Positions 36,256 through 44,629 of a stretch of DNA of 64,000 nt are shown one piece after another. The DNA lies in the NCBI GenBank assembly GCA_963816065.1, contig CAWFJG010000011.1, positions 62,001 through 126,000 of the forward strand. The letters are read 5' to 3'. The translations under genes and the position numbers were made by a program. How positions within the stretch are numbered: position 1 is the first letter of the stretch; the number at the start of each line of letters is the position of its first letter. The DNA comes from Roseiarcus sp963816065. Lineage in GTDB: Bacteria > Pseudomonadota > Alphaproteobacteria > Rhizobiales > Beijerinckiaceae. The notes beneath the pieces are model-generated. The model was not told the origin of the DNA and did not search any database. It saw only the letters and a program-made list of their open reading frames with translations.

Positions 36256-37887
36256 ATGCGGAGATCGACGAATTGGCGAACAAAACAGACTAGAGTCGGG
36301 CTCGCCGGCGCGACGGCCGTCGGAGCTTTGGCGCTTGCGGTCGAGCCGGCGTCGGCCTTGGATTGCGGCGACCTCGCCGGCAAGACCTATGGCGCGGCAA
36401 CGATCATGGCGGCGACGAACGTATCGCCGCCCTCGAGCCTGATGGGGCTCGATCCTCCGGCGCCCGTGGCCATTCACGCGCCGTTCTGCCGGGTCGAGGG
36501 AATGATCAAAACCTCGGACAAATCGCAAGCGCGGTTCGAGGTCTGGCTGCCGAATAAAGGCGACTGGAACGGCAAGGTTCAAGGCGTCGGCAACGGCGGC
36601 TTTGCGGGCTCGCTAATCCTGGGGCCGATGGACTGGGCCCTTCAGTCCGGATACGCCGTCTCGGCGACCAACACCGGCCACAACGGCGGCACGCTGGACG
36701 CGGCCTGGGCGCTTGGCCACCCGGAAGAGATCGTCGACTTTGGCTGGCGAGCGATTCACGGGACGGCGGAAGCTTCCAAGGCGATAGTCGCCGACTACTA
36801 TCAGAAGCCTCCGGCGCACGCCTATTTCAGCGGCTGCTCCGACGGCGGGCGCGAGGCGCTCATGGAGGCGCAAAGGTTCCCGAAGGATTACGACGGCATC
36901 GTCGCCGGAGCGCCAGCGAATTCCTGGACGAAATTGCTCAGCAACGCGATCTGGACCGAGCAGGCCCTCAATCAGCCGGGGGCCTGGCTATCGCCCGCGA
37001 AGCTCGCGACCATCAGCAAAGCCGTGTTCGCCGAGTGCCATGGCGAGAGCGGCTATGTCGAAGATCCGGGGCTATGCCATTTCGATCCGGCGAGCCTCGT
37101 CTGCAAGGCGGGCCAATCAGACGGCTGCCTTACCGATCCTGAGGTCGCAGCGCTGAAGAAGATCTACTCCGGCGCTCAGGACGCAAATGGCAAGCCGATC
37201 TTTCCGGGCTATTCGCCAGGAAGTGAGGATGGTCCGACGGCCTGGATTCTTTGGATCACCGGCAGCGAACCGAACCGCACGGCGGGAAGCCTGATGAACG
37301 GCTTCGGGACCGGATACTTCGCCAACATGGTGTTCGACGACGCCGGCTGGCGGATGGGCGGTCGGAACGTCGTGGATGACCTCGCCACGGCGACGAAGAA
37401 GACGGGCGAGACGCTCGATTCCTCAAGCCCCGATCTCAGCGCCTTCCGGGCCGCCGGCGGCAAGCTCATTCAGTATCACGGCTGGAACGATGCGGGGATT
37501 CCGCCCCAAAGCTCAATCAATTACTACAATCAGGTCTCGGACAACATCGGCGGACTAAAGGAGACTCAATCCTTCTACCGGCTGTTCATGGCCCCCGGCA
37601 TGGATCACTGCGGCGGCGGCCCTGGCCCGAATGCGATCGGCGGGGTCTTCGGCCTGCCCTCGATCAGCCGCGATCCCGGGCACGACGTCGTCTCCGCGCT
37701 TGCGCATTGGGTCGAGGACGGGGTTGCGCCGGATCAGATCGTCGCGACGCTATACCGCGACAACGATCCCTCGAAGGGGGTCGCGGCCCAACGGCCATGG
37801 TGCGCCTATCCGGCGGCGGCTCATTACTCGGGTCAGGGCGATCGAAGCGCCGCCGCGAGCTACGCCTGCGTGGCGCCGGCGCAGTAA
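36256..37887 (+). CDS. Tannase / feruloyl esterase family hydrolase
   Basis: The 543-residue secreted protein has a signal peptide (to EPASA). The alpha/beta-hydrolase nucleophile is S195 in GCSDGG, with the neighbouring Cys of the family's Cys-Ser-Asp-His-Cys arrangement completed by MDHCGGG. The lid holds a Cys-rich calcium-loop-like part (LCHFDPASLVCKAGQSDGCLT). The family includes tannases, feruloyl esterases and MHETase. The natural substrate is probably a plant phenolic ester. A strong terminator follows at 37942. Confidence 0.9.
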   Translation: MRRSTNWRTKQTRVGLAGATAVGALALAVEPASALDCGDLAGKTYGAATIMAATNVSPPSSLMGLDPPAPVAIHAPFCRVEGMIKTSDKSQARFEVWLPNKGDWNGKVQGVGNGGFAGSLILGPMDWALQSGYAVSATNTGHNGGTLDAAWALGHPEEIVDFGWRAIHGTAEASKAIVADYYQKPPAHAYFSGCSDGGREALMEAQRFPKDYDGIVAGAPANSWTKLLSNAIWTEQALNQPGAWLSPAKLATISKAVFAECHGESGYVEDPGLCHFDPASLVCKAGQSDGCLTDPEVAALKKIYSGAQDANGKPIFPGYSPGSEDGPTAWILWITGSEPNRTAGSLMNGFGTGYFANMVFDDAGWRMGGRNVVDDLATATKKTGETLDSSSPDLSAFRAAGGKLIQYHGWNDAGIPPQSSINYYNQVSDNIGGLKETQSFYRLFMAPGMDHCGGGPGPNAIGGVFGLPSISRDPGHDVVSALAHWVEDGVAPDQIVATLYRDNDPSKGVAAQRPWCAYPAAAHYSGQGDRSAAASYACVAPAQ

Positions 37888-37941
37888 GAGGCTTGGGCAA
37901 TCGGCCCCTCGTCGCGGGGCGCCGGTCGCTCCAAAAGGGCC

Positions 37942-37974
37942 GCCCCGGCGCCTGCAAAGGCGCTGGGGCTTTTT
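37942..37974. terminator. Intrinsic terminator after the tannase-family gene
   Basis: CCCCGGCGCC, loop TGCAAA, GGCGCTGGGG (one G-T pair), then CTTTTT on the plus strand. It lies 55 bp after the tannase stop and 25 bp before the 3' end of the convergent SGNH gene. The upstream A-run (CCAAAA) gives weaker bidirectional potential. Confidence 0.85.
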
Positions 37975-37998
37975 GTCAGTCTCGGCCGAGCGTGCTCA

Positions 37999-39297
37999 TC
38001 ACTTCGTCGTCAGCGTCTGGAGATCGATCGCGCTCCCCATGGCCTGGTAGCCCGCCGGGTTCGGGTGGAGATGGTCGCCCTTGTCGTATTTCGGCAGGGA
38101 ATAGCCGGGCCTCTGCGGATCGACGATGATCTTATCGAAGTCGATCACCCCGTCGAAGGCGCCGCTTCGGATGAAGTCGTTCAAGGCGAGACGGATCTTC
38201 TCCTTGTCCGGTGTGTAATAGCCCTCGAACGGCGTTCCCGCAAAGGAGTCGCCGAAGGGCGTGAGGGTCGCGCCAATGATCTTCATGCCATGATCGTGCG
38301 CGCGGGCGATCAATTGCTTGTAGCCTGCGATGATGGCCTCGGCGGTGGGCTCGGGATCGTGCAGCGCGAGGCCGCTGCCGGGCCAGCCCACGTCGTTGAT
38401 GCCCATCATCAGGATGACCGTGTCGGCCTTGGGTTGGCTGAGGACGTCGGCGTCGAAGCGAGCGAGCGCATTGACGCCCATGCGGTCGGACAGGACCTTG
38501 GCGCCTGAAATACCTTCGTTGAGGATTGCGACCGGCGCGCCTCCCGCGGCTACGAACCGCTCGGCCAGCCGATCGGGCCAGCGGTCGTTGCCGTCGACCG
38601 TGGAGCCGTCGCCATCGGTGATCGAGTCGCCGAAAGCGACGATGGCGCGCGCGTTCGCCGGCGCATCGACCAAAATCTCGCTCAGCAACAGGCGCTGCGT
38701 AAGTTTGGAGTCGGCCTTGAAGTCCACGTCGGCGACCTTGTTTCCGGCGGCGATGTAAGCGGTCTCGTGGCCGTCCCAGTGGATGGTGCTGGTCGGCGTG
38801 ATGTCGGGGAGATAGAGGCTGACCGCCACCAGGGCGAGCGGCTGAACGCTCATGTCGACGGGATCGCTGATCGCCGGGGCGCCGGGAGGGATCACGATCG
38901 AGGATTGTCCTCCGAACGTCAGGGCATGGTCGGAGCCGTCCTGGATCTTGCCGGCTTCCCCGGCCAGCGCAATATGCGCCGCCCCGACCGTCAGCGGCGC
39001 CGCGCCGTATGCGTTCGAGAGCACGATGCGCACTCTGCCGCCGCCGATGCTCAGGCGGGCGTCCTGGCGGATGGTTTGTTTCCACAGGTTGGCGGGCAGT
39101 CCGAGCGGGACCGGGAAGTCGGGCGCCCAGGCGGGTTGCGGGCTCGCGGCCCAGGAGCCGACCCAATTGCCGGCGTCCGCGGCCTGCGATGTTGGAGAAA
39201 AGGCGACGACAGCGCCAAGCGCAATGGCTGCGCAGGCGGCGAGCCACTTCGGTTTTGCGACGGCCGGCACGCACGCGGAAACCCAACGGTCCTTCAT
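37999..39297 (-). CDS. Secreted SGNH/GDSL-family esterase
   Basis: The 432-residue protein has a signal peptide ending near SQAADA. The SGNH blocks are visible: block I GDSITDGDGS (nucleophile Ser), block II Gly in GISGAK, block III GINDVG (Asn) and block V DHLHPN (Asp-His). A beta-rich N-terminal domain (about 45-200) precedes the hydrolase, as in rhamnogalacturonan-acetylesterase-like lipases. It probably deacetylates plant polysaccharide or cleaves small esters in the periplasm or outside. The convergent tannase-family neighbour suggests shared plant-matter use. Confidence 0.92.
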   Translation of the reverse strand: MKDRWVSACVPAVAKPKWLAACAAIALGAVVAFSPTSQAADAGNWVGSWAASPQPAWAPDFPVPLGLPANLWKQTIRQDARLSIGGGRVRIVLSNAYGAAPLTVGAAHIALAGEAGKIQDGSDHALTFGGQSSIVIPPGAPAISDPVDMSVQPLALVAVSLYLPDITPTSTIHWDGHETAYIAAGNKVADVDFKADSKLTQRLLLSEILVDAPANARAIVAFGDSITDGDGSTVDGNDRWPDRLAERFVAAGGAPVAILNEGISGAKVLSDRMGVNALARFDADVLSQPKADTVILMMGINDVGWPGSGLALHDPEPTAEAIIAGYKQLIARAHDHGMKIIGATLTPFGDSFAGTPFEGYYTPDKEKIRLALNDFIRSGAFDGVIDFDKIIVDPQRPGYSLPKYDKGDHLHPNPAGYQAMGSAIDLQTLTTK

Positions 39298-39501
39298 GTC
39301 TTCCTCCCTGACAAATCTTTCTAGCTGCAGCGACCGCGCAGTTAGCCTACTGGCATGTCAGCTGCCGCATGATTGGCGAAGCGGAGGTATCGAGTCAATC
39401 GCCCGAACTTTGCAGAGGGCATGTTGCGGCGTCGCCGCGCGCAGCGTCGGAAACGTCGACAGCGTCAACAAGGGAAAGCCCCGCGGGCCGCCGCGTTTCC
39501 C

Positions 39502-39597
39502 CTACCCGCCGCCGCTTCCAGCGTATTCGGCGGCAGAATGTCGACCGCCATGCGGCCGAGGCCGGTGACGGCGCGATCGCGGCGGCGACTTCCGCGT
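39502..39597 (-). pseudogene. Decayed folD 3'-end fragment beside the nitrilase gene
   Basis: About 96 bp align with the folD 3' end (40650-40760) at roughly 80% by eye, including the stop codon, AACACGCTTGAAGCGGC-like codons and the run GATCGCGGCGGCGACTTC. Translation in the folD-like frame gives GRMAVDILPPNTLEAAAG, against GRMTVAMLMANTLEAAKRAAG in FolD. It ends five bases before the nitrilase gene, so the nitrilase is bracketed by folD 3' sequence on both sides. Nothing else is seen in 39298-39501. Confidence 0.7.
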
Positions 39598-39602
39598 CGT
39601 CC

Positions 39603-40613
39603 CTATAAGTCGGGAGCCGAGCCTTTCATCGAGCCGCCATCGGAAATTCGTCCAACCGGTTCGTCGGAGAATCGAGCTTCTCGCGCCGAGACCTCGTCGC
39701 CGAAGCGTTTGGTCAAGACCGAGTAGAGTTCGGGGCGTCTGGCGCGCAGCCAACGGCGGCCCGTGCACTTCGGCAACAGGTCGAGGTCCGCCTCGGCGAC
39801 GACCAACATGTCCTTCGCCAGCCAGGTCTCGGCCAGGATGCGACCGTAGCAGTCGACGATCATCGCGTTCCCGGTCCGCACTTCTCCGTCGTCTTCGCCG
39901 ACCCCGTTGGAGAACATGAGGAACAAGCCGTTGTCGTGCGCACGCGACGGCAGCCACCGCAGCAACCATTCCCGGCCCTTCGGGCCTCGGAACTCCGCTT
40001 CGACCGCCTGCGGGTTCGATTCGCGTTCGCGCCAGAGTTTTGGATCGATCAGTCCCATCGCGAACGGGCTGCGCGAATCGCAACCCCCTGTCTGGTGGGG
40101 CGCGATCAGAACGTCGGCGCCGAGCAACGCGGTCGATCTGACGTTCTCCACAAGGTTGTTGTCGTAACAGATCAGGATCCCGATTCTGACGCCGAGAGGA
40201 GAATCGATCACCGTGAAACGGTCGCCGCTGGCAATGTGCTCATTCTCGAAGGCGTGAAGCTTTCGATGGCAGGCGTACGAGCCGTCCGGCTGGCAGAAGA
40301 CATAGGAGTTGAACAGCCTTCCGTCCTCTCCGCGCTCGATCAGCCCGAATCCGATCGCCACGTCGAGGTCGCGGGCGAGCGCCATCACCCGCCGCGTCGA
40401 TGCGCCATGGGGAACGGACTCGGCGAGCGCGTCGAGATCCGACCGGCCGAGATTGCGCACGTGCCAATATCCCGTGACGCACATTTCCGGAAATGCGAGG
40501 ATTTTGACGCCAGTCGCAGCGGCCTGGCGGGCGAAGCGCTCAACGACAGAGAGGTTGTAGGCCTTGTCGTTGGCGCGATGATGGAACTGAACGGTTCCGA
40601 GTTTCAATGTCAT
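39603..40613 (-). CDS. Carbon-nitrogen hydrolase (nitrilase superfamily)
   Basis: The 336-residue enzyme has the complete catalytic triad: E43 (AFPEMCVTGYW), K118 (CHRKLHAFENE) and C149 (GILICYDNN). It most resembles aliphatic amidase / N-carbamoyl amidase-like branches, but the substrate is unknown. The C-terminal 25 residues are low-complexity. It starts 37 bp after the folD stop on the same strand and is flanked on the other side by a folD fragment, suggesting insertion here. Confidence 0.88.
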   Translation of the reverse strand: MTLKLGTVQFHHRANDKAYNLSVVERFARQAAATGVKILAFPEMCVTGYWHVRNLGRSDLDALAESVPHGASTRRVMALARDLDVAIGFGLIERGEDGRLFNSYVFCQPDGSYACHRKLHAFENEHIASGDRFTVIDSPLGVRIGILICYDNNLVENVRSTALLGADVLIAPHQTGGCDSRSPFAMGLIDPKLWRERESNPQAVEAEFRGPKGREWLLRWLPSRAHDNGLFLMFSNGVGEDDGEVRTGNAMIVDCYGRILAETWLAKDMLVVAEADLDLLPKCTGRRWLRARRPELYSVLTKRFGDEVSAREARFSDEPVGRISDGGSMKGSAPDL

Positions 40614-40649
40614 GGCTTCTCACGTGTTGCATGGAACCGGCGGCCGCTC

Positions 40650-41552
40650 CTACCCCGCCGCCCGCTTCGCCGCTTCAAGCGTGTTCGCCATCAGCATGGC
40701 GACCGTCATGCGGCCGACGCCGCCGGGGACGGGCGTGATCGCGGCGGCGACTTCGGCGGCTTCCGCATAGGCGACATCGCCGACGATGCGCGTCTTCGGC
40801 TTGCCCGAGGCGTCGGCGCCTTCGGCGGCCACCCGGTTGATGCCGACGTCGATGACGATCGCGCCGGGCTTCACCCAATCGCCGCGCACCATTGCCGGAC
40901 GCCCGACGGCCGCGACCAGCACATCGGCGCCGCGGGTGACGCCGGCCAGATCGCGGGTGCGCGAATGGGCGATCGTCACCGTGCAGTGGCGCTGAAGCAG
41001 AAGTTGCGCCATCGGCTTGCCGACGATGTTGGAGCGGCCGATCACCACCGCCTGCTTGCCGGCGAGCGTCGCGCCGAGCGTGGCGCACGCCCTGTCGAGC
41101 ATGATCATCGCCCCCGCCGGCGTGCAGGGGACGAGCGCCCGCCCCATCTCGCCGATCGACAGGAGCCCGACGTTGATCGGATGGAAACCGTCGACGTCCT
41201 TTCTCGGATCGATCGCCTCGAGCACCCGCACCGCGTCGACCGCCTTGGGCAGCGGCAACTGCACCAGGACGCCGTGCACGGCCGGGTCGGCGTTGAGCCT
41301 TGCGACCAGCGCCAGCAGTTCGGATTCGCCCGTCGTCTCGGGCAGCGTGTGCTGCTCCGAATAGAAGCCGCAGCGCTTGGCCGCCTTGCCCTTCGAGGCG
41401 ACATAGGACTGGCTCGCCGGGTCCTCGCCGACCAGCACAGTGGCGAGGCCGGGCGTCACCCCGCGGACGGCCAGCGCCGCCGTTTCCTGCTCGACCCGCG
41501 CGATCACCTCGTCCGCGATCGCCTTGCCGTCCAGAACATAGGCCTTGCTCAT
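40650..41552 (-). CDS. folD: Methylenetetrahydrofolate dehydrogenase / cyclohydrolase FolD
   Basis: This 300-residue bifunctional enzyme interconverts methylene-, methenyl- and formyl-tetrahydrofolate. Key motifs are SYVASKGKAAKRCGF (catalytic Lys), GVLVQLPLP, KDVDGFHP, the NADP site VVIGRSNIVGKP and the C-terminal PVPGGVGRMTVAMLMANT. Met at 41552 follows GAGGAG; an earlier Met at 41573 is less likely. Confidence 0.97.
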   Translation of the reverse strand: MSKAYVLDGKAIADEVIARVEQETAALAVRGVTPGLATVLVGEDPASQSYVASKGKAAKRCGFYSEQHTLPETTGESELLALVARLNADPAVHGVLVQLPLPKAVDAVRVLEAIDPRKDVDGFHPINVGLLSIGEMGRALVPCTPAGAMIMLDRACATLGATLAGKQAVVIGRSNIVGKPMAQLLLQRHCTVTIAHSRTRDLAGVTRGADVLVAAVGRPAMVRGDWVKPGAIVIDVGINRVAAEGADASGKPKTRIVGDVAYAEAAEVAAAITPVPGGVGRMTVAMLMANTLEAAKRAAG

Positions 41553-41658
41553 TCCGCTCCTCATTTGCGACATTCCGCGCGATGCGATTTGTGTTCAGAT
41601 CGTCCTCACGCCAGCGCCATATCCTCACGTTCGCACTGAAGACCCGTCGGTCGCAGCC

Positions 41659-42732
41659 TCAGCGCCGGCGGCGAGCGACCGCGGCGATCTCGGCGAAGAC
41701 GGCGAGCACGTGCAGCTTGCGGTCGAGGTTCATGGCCTCCGTCTCGCGCTCCGCCGCGCGGAGGCGGTCCCAGAGGCCGCCGATCTGCCAGGCCGAGAGC
41801 GGCGAGGAGACGGCGCTCGCGGCATAAGCGGCGACCCAGTCGTAGAGGGCCCTGTGGAACGCCGCAAACGCCTCGCTCGAGGCGCGGCCGGCGAGCGCCT
41901 CGGCGAGCCTGGCGACGGCGCGCGGATCGGGATGGGGGAGTTTGCCGACGGTCGCGTCGATCAACGCGCCGACCCCCTCCGAGTCCGGGGCGAGCCGCGC
42001 CAGCGCCTCGCGGACCGAGCCGGCGCCGCGTTCGGCCGCGGCCGCGACCGCGGCGGGATCGGCGTCGCTCCACGGCGGCCCCAGCGAACCTATGACCTCG
42101 ACGATCGCGCTTTCGGACAACGGCTCGAGCTTCAGCCGGCGGCAGCGCGAGCGGATCGTCGGCAGCACCTGCCCCGGCCGGTGCGACACGATCAGGATCA
42201 GCGAGCGCGCCGGCGGCTCCTCGATCATCTTCAGGAGCGCGTTGGCGCCGTTGGCGTTGAGGTCCTCGGCGCAGTCGACGACGCAGACCCGCCAGCCGCC
42301 GAAGGCCGCCGACATCTGGAACACCTGGAGCGCATCGCGCACGTCGTCGACGCGGATCTCGCTGTAGAACTTCTTCTTGTCCGCCTGCAACACCCGCCGA
42401 ACGAGGGAGAAATCCGGATGCGCCAGCGCCGCGAGATGACGCGCGGCGGGGCTCGCCGGATCGACCGTGAGGTCGCGCGCGGCCTGGACGGCCGGCGCCC
42501 GGGGATCGGGATTGGCGAACAGGAAGCGCGTGAACGCCCATGCGAGCGTCGCCTTGCCGACCCCTTCGGGACCGCCGATCAGCCAGGCGTGGGCCAGCCG
42601 CCCCTCGCAGTAGGCCGCGAGCATCTCGGCCTCGGCGTTCTCGTGGCCGATCAGCCGCCGAGCGTGGCGCGGATGGGGCGCGCCGGGAGCGGCGTCGCTT
42701 TCGGGCTGATCGTCGCCCTCCGGGCGCTTCAT
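41659..42732 (-). CDS. holB: DNA polymerase III delta' subunit
   Basis: The 357-residue clamp-loader subunit has a Walker-A-like GGPEGVGKATLAWAF, VVDCAEDLNANGANALLKMIEEPP (the typical NALLKxLEEPP) and the SRC motif in TIRSRCRRL. The delta' lineage of alphaproteobacteria lacks some of the zinc Cys residues, and none is seen here. ATG 42732 overlaps the tmk stop by four bases, so the two are translationally coupled. Confidence 0.95.
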   Translation of the reverse strand: MKRPEGDDQPESDAAPGAPHPRHARRLIGHENAEAEMLAAYCEGRLAHAWLIGGPEGVGKATLAWAFTRFLFANPDPRAPAVQAARDLTVDPASPAARHLAALAHPDFSLVRRVLQADKKKFYSEIRVDDVRDALQVFQMSAAFGGWRVCVVDCAEDLNANGANALLKMIEEPPARSLILIVSHRPGQVLPTIRSRCRRLKLEPLSESAIVEVIGSLGPPWSDADPAAVAAAAERGAGSVREALARLAPDSEGVGALIDATVGKLPHPDPRAVARLAEALAGRASSEAFAAFHRALYDWVAAYAASAVSSPLSAWQIGGLWDRLRAAERETEAMNLDRKLHVLAVFAEIAAVARRRR

Positions 42733-43397
42733 CGCTGACCCTCCCCCGCGCCGGCCGGATCGAGGCGCGCCTCGACCACCGCCCAGATCGCGGTCTCGAC
42801 CTCGACCTCGGACTTCAGCGCGTCGATCACCGCGCAACGCGCCGGCTCCGCGCCCGCGATGTCGAGGAAGGCCCGGCGCAGAACCTCATGGAAGGCGACG
42901 CCTTCCCCCTCGAACCGGTCAGGGCCGCGTCGCCCGCGTCTCAGGGAGGCCCGTTCGAGCCCGATCCCGGCGGGAATGTCGAGGATCAGCGTCAGATCGG
43001 GCCGGCTCGGGCCGACCGCGACCTGTTCGAGGCGGGAGACGAACGCGGCCGGGAGATTGCCCGCCGCCCCTTGGTAGGCGCGGGTCGAATCGGCGAAGCG
43101 GTCGCTGACCACCCACGCGCCGCGTTCGAGCGCCGGCAGGATCGTCCGGTCGAGATGGTCGATGCGGGCGGCCGCGAACAGCATGGCCTCGCTTTCCGGC
43201 CCGAGCGGCCTCGCGAAGCCGCTGAGGATGACCTCGCGCAGCGCCTCGGCGTGCGGCGAGCCGCCCGGCTCGCGCGTGCGCACGACCTCGAGGCCGGCGG
43301 CCTTGAGCCGCGCCTCGAGCCGGAGCGCCTGCACCGACTTGCCGGCTCCTTCGCCACCCTCGAGCGTGATGAAACGGCCCCTGCGTCGTTCGATCAT
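42729..43397 (-). CDS. tmk: Thymidylate kinase
   Basis: The 222-residue protein has P-loop EGGEGAGKS, the DR-x motif in VVSDRFADSTRAYQGA, TREPGGSP, and a C-terminal lid with RRGRRGPDRFEGEG. It phosphorylates dTMP to dTDP. It lies between rlpA and holB, the standard alphaproteobacterial neighbourhood, but the D-alanyl-D-alanine carboxypeptidase gene often found between rlpA and tmk is absent. Confidence 0.96.
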   Translation of the reverse strand: MIERRRGRFITLEGGEGAGKSVQALRLEARLKAAGLEVVRTREPGGSPHAEALREVILSGFARPLGPESEAMLFAAARIDHLDRTILPALERGAWVVSDRFADSTRAYQGAAGNLPAAFVSRLEQVAVGPSRPDLTLILDIPAGIGLERASLRRGRRGPDRFEGEGVAFHEVLRRAFLDIAGAEPARCAVIDALKSEVEVETAIWAVVEARLDPAGAGEGQR

Positions 43398-43489
43398 GCG
43401 CGCCTATAGCACGAGGATCGGAGGGGAGAAGTAGCGACGTGGCGTCGGCTGAAGAGCCCGAGACCCGCCCTCGGCATCGCGAGCGCGTC

Positions 43490-44629
43490 TCAGTCGTCGG
43501 CGCCGGCATGCGCCGGTTTCACCCGCTCGAAGGCGGACCGGGTCAGACGCCTCACCCGATCCGAGGCCGGGTCGGAAAAATACAGCGCCCTCTCGACGCT
43601 GGCGTGCAGCTCCGGACGCCGCGGCGGCAGGACCGCGTTCGCACCTGTAGGGATACGTTTCTCCGCGGCCGCGGCAGCGGCCACCGTCGCGGTGCGAGGC
43701 TCCCCGAGGTCGAACGGTCGCGGCGGAGGCAGCGGCACGACCCCGCGAATCAGGCGCCTCGTCTCCGCGGAGGCGCGCGCAGGCGCGGGTTCGGGCTCCG
43801 CTGCGGCGACCTCGACGTTTTCCGGCGGCGGCTGAGGCGTCGCGACTGGCGCGGGCGGCGGCGGGGCAAAGACAGGCGGGGCCGGCGGCGGCAGACGCGG
43901 CGGCGGCGGTTCGGCGCGGCCCGAGCCGAACAGCGCCGCGAAAATCGACGGTCCCGGCTGAGACTGGGCGTCCGCCACCATCACCGGCTCGGAAAGACCG
44001 TCAATGTGGGCCGGACTGCCGTCGGTGCGCAGCGAAGCCAGCAGCATGCCGTCGTCGGAACCCTCCATGGGCGCGCGACCGACATAGTCGACCTTGATCT
44101 TGGCGGTGCCCGCGCCCTTGAAGCCGAGCACATCGGCGGCGCGCGAGGAGACGTCCATCACCCGGCCGCCGTGATAGGGCCCGCGATCGTTGACGCGCAC
44201 GATCACGGAATATCCGTTGTCGAGATTGGTCACCCGGGCGTAACTCGGCAGCGGCATGGTCGGATGGGCTGCGGTGATCGAGCCCATGTCGTAGACTTCG
44301 CCGTTGGCGGTGCGCCGACCGTGGAAGGCCGCTCCGTACCAGGAGGCCATGCCCACGGCGGTGTACGAAGTCATCTCGGAGGGCACGTAGGTGTGCCCGG
44401 CGACATGGTAGGCGTGGCCGACGAGGTATTGACCGCCGCCCTTGGGGACCGGCTGGCCGTCGGCGATCACTTTCGGACTCGCGTGGCCGTATTTCTTCTC
44501 GGAGAAATGCTCTTTGCCGTGGGCGTAGTGCTGAACGGTCTCGGCGGCGCATCCGGAAAGCGCAAGGGCGAGGGCGACGCTCGCCAGGCCCGAGCCATCC
44601 GCGTCTGGCTGCGACGGCGTGCATGTCAC
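43490..44629 (-). CDS. rlpA: RlpA-like septal lipoprotein (double-psi beta-barrel)
   Basis: The 379-residue protein has a lipobox LALSGCAA, predicted for acylation at the Cys. The double-psi beta-barrel domain follows with ASWYGAAFHGRRTANGE, MPLPSYARVTNL and VNDRGPYHGGRVMDVSSRAA. A long Pro/Ala-rich C-terminus (about 240-320) follows and there is no SPOR domain. RlpA proteins bind or cleave denuded septal peptidoglycan. The last 35 residues (ALYFSDPASDRVRRL) look conserved. Confidence 0.9.
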   Translation of the reverse strand: MTCTPSQPDADGSGLASVALALALSGCAAETVQHYAHGKEHFSEKKYGHASPKVIADGQPVPKGGGQYLVGHAYHVAGHTYVPSEMTSYTAVGMASWYGAAFHGRRTANGEVYDMGSITAAHPTMPLPSYARVTNLDNGYSVIVRVNDRGPYHGGRVMDVSSRAADVLGFKGAGTAKIKVDYVGRAPMEGSDDGMLLASLRTDGSPAHIDGLSEPVMVADAQSQPGPSIFAALFGSGRAEPPPPRLPPPAPPVFAPPPPAPVATPQPPPENVEVAAAEPEPAPARASAETRRLIRGVVPLPPPRPFDLGEPRTATVAAAAAAEKRIPTGANAVLPPRRPELHASVERALYFSDPASDRVRRLTRSAFERVKPAHAGADD

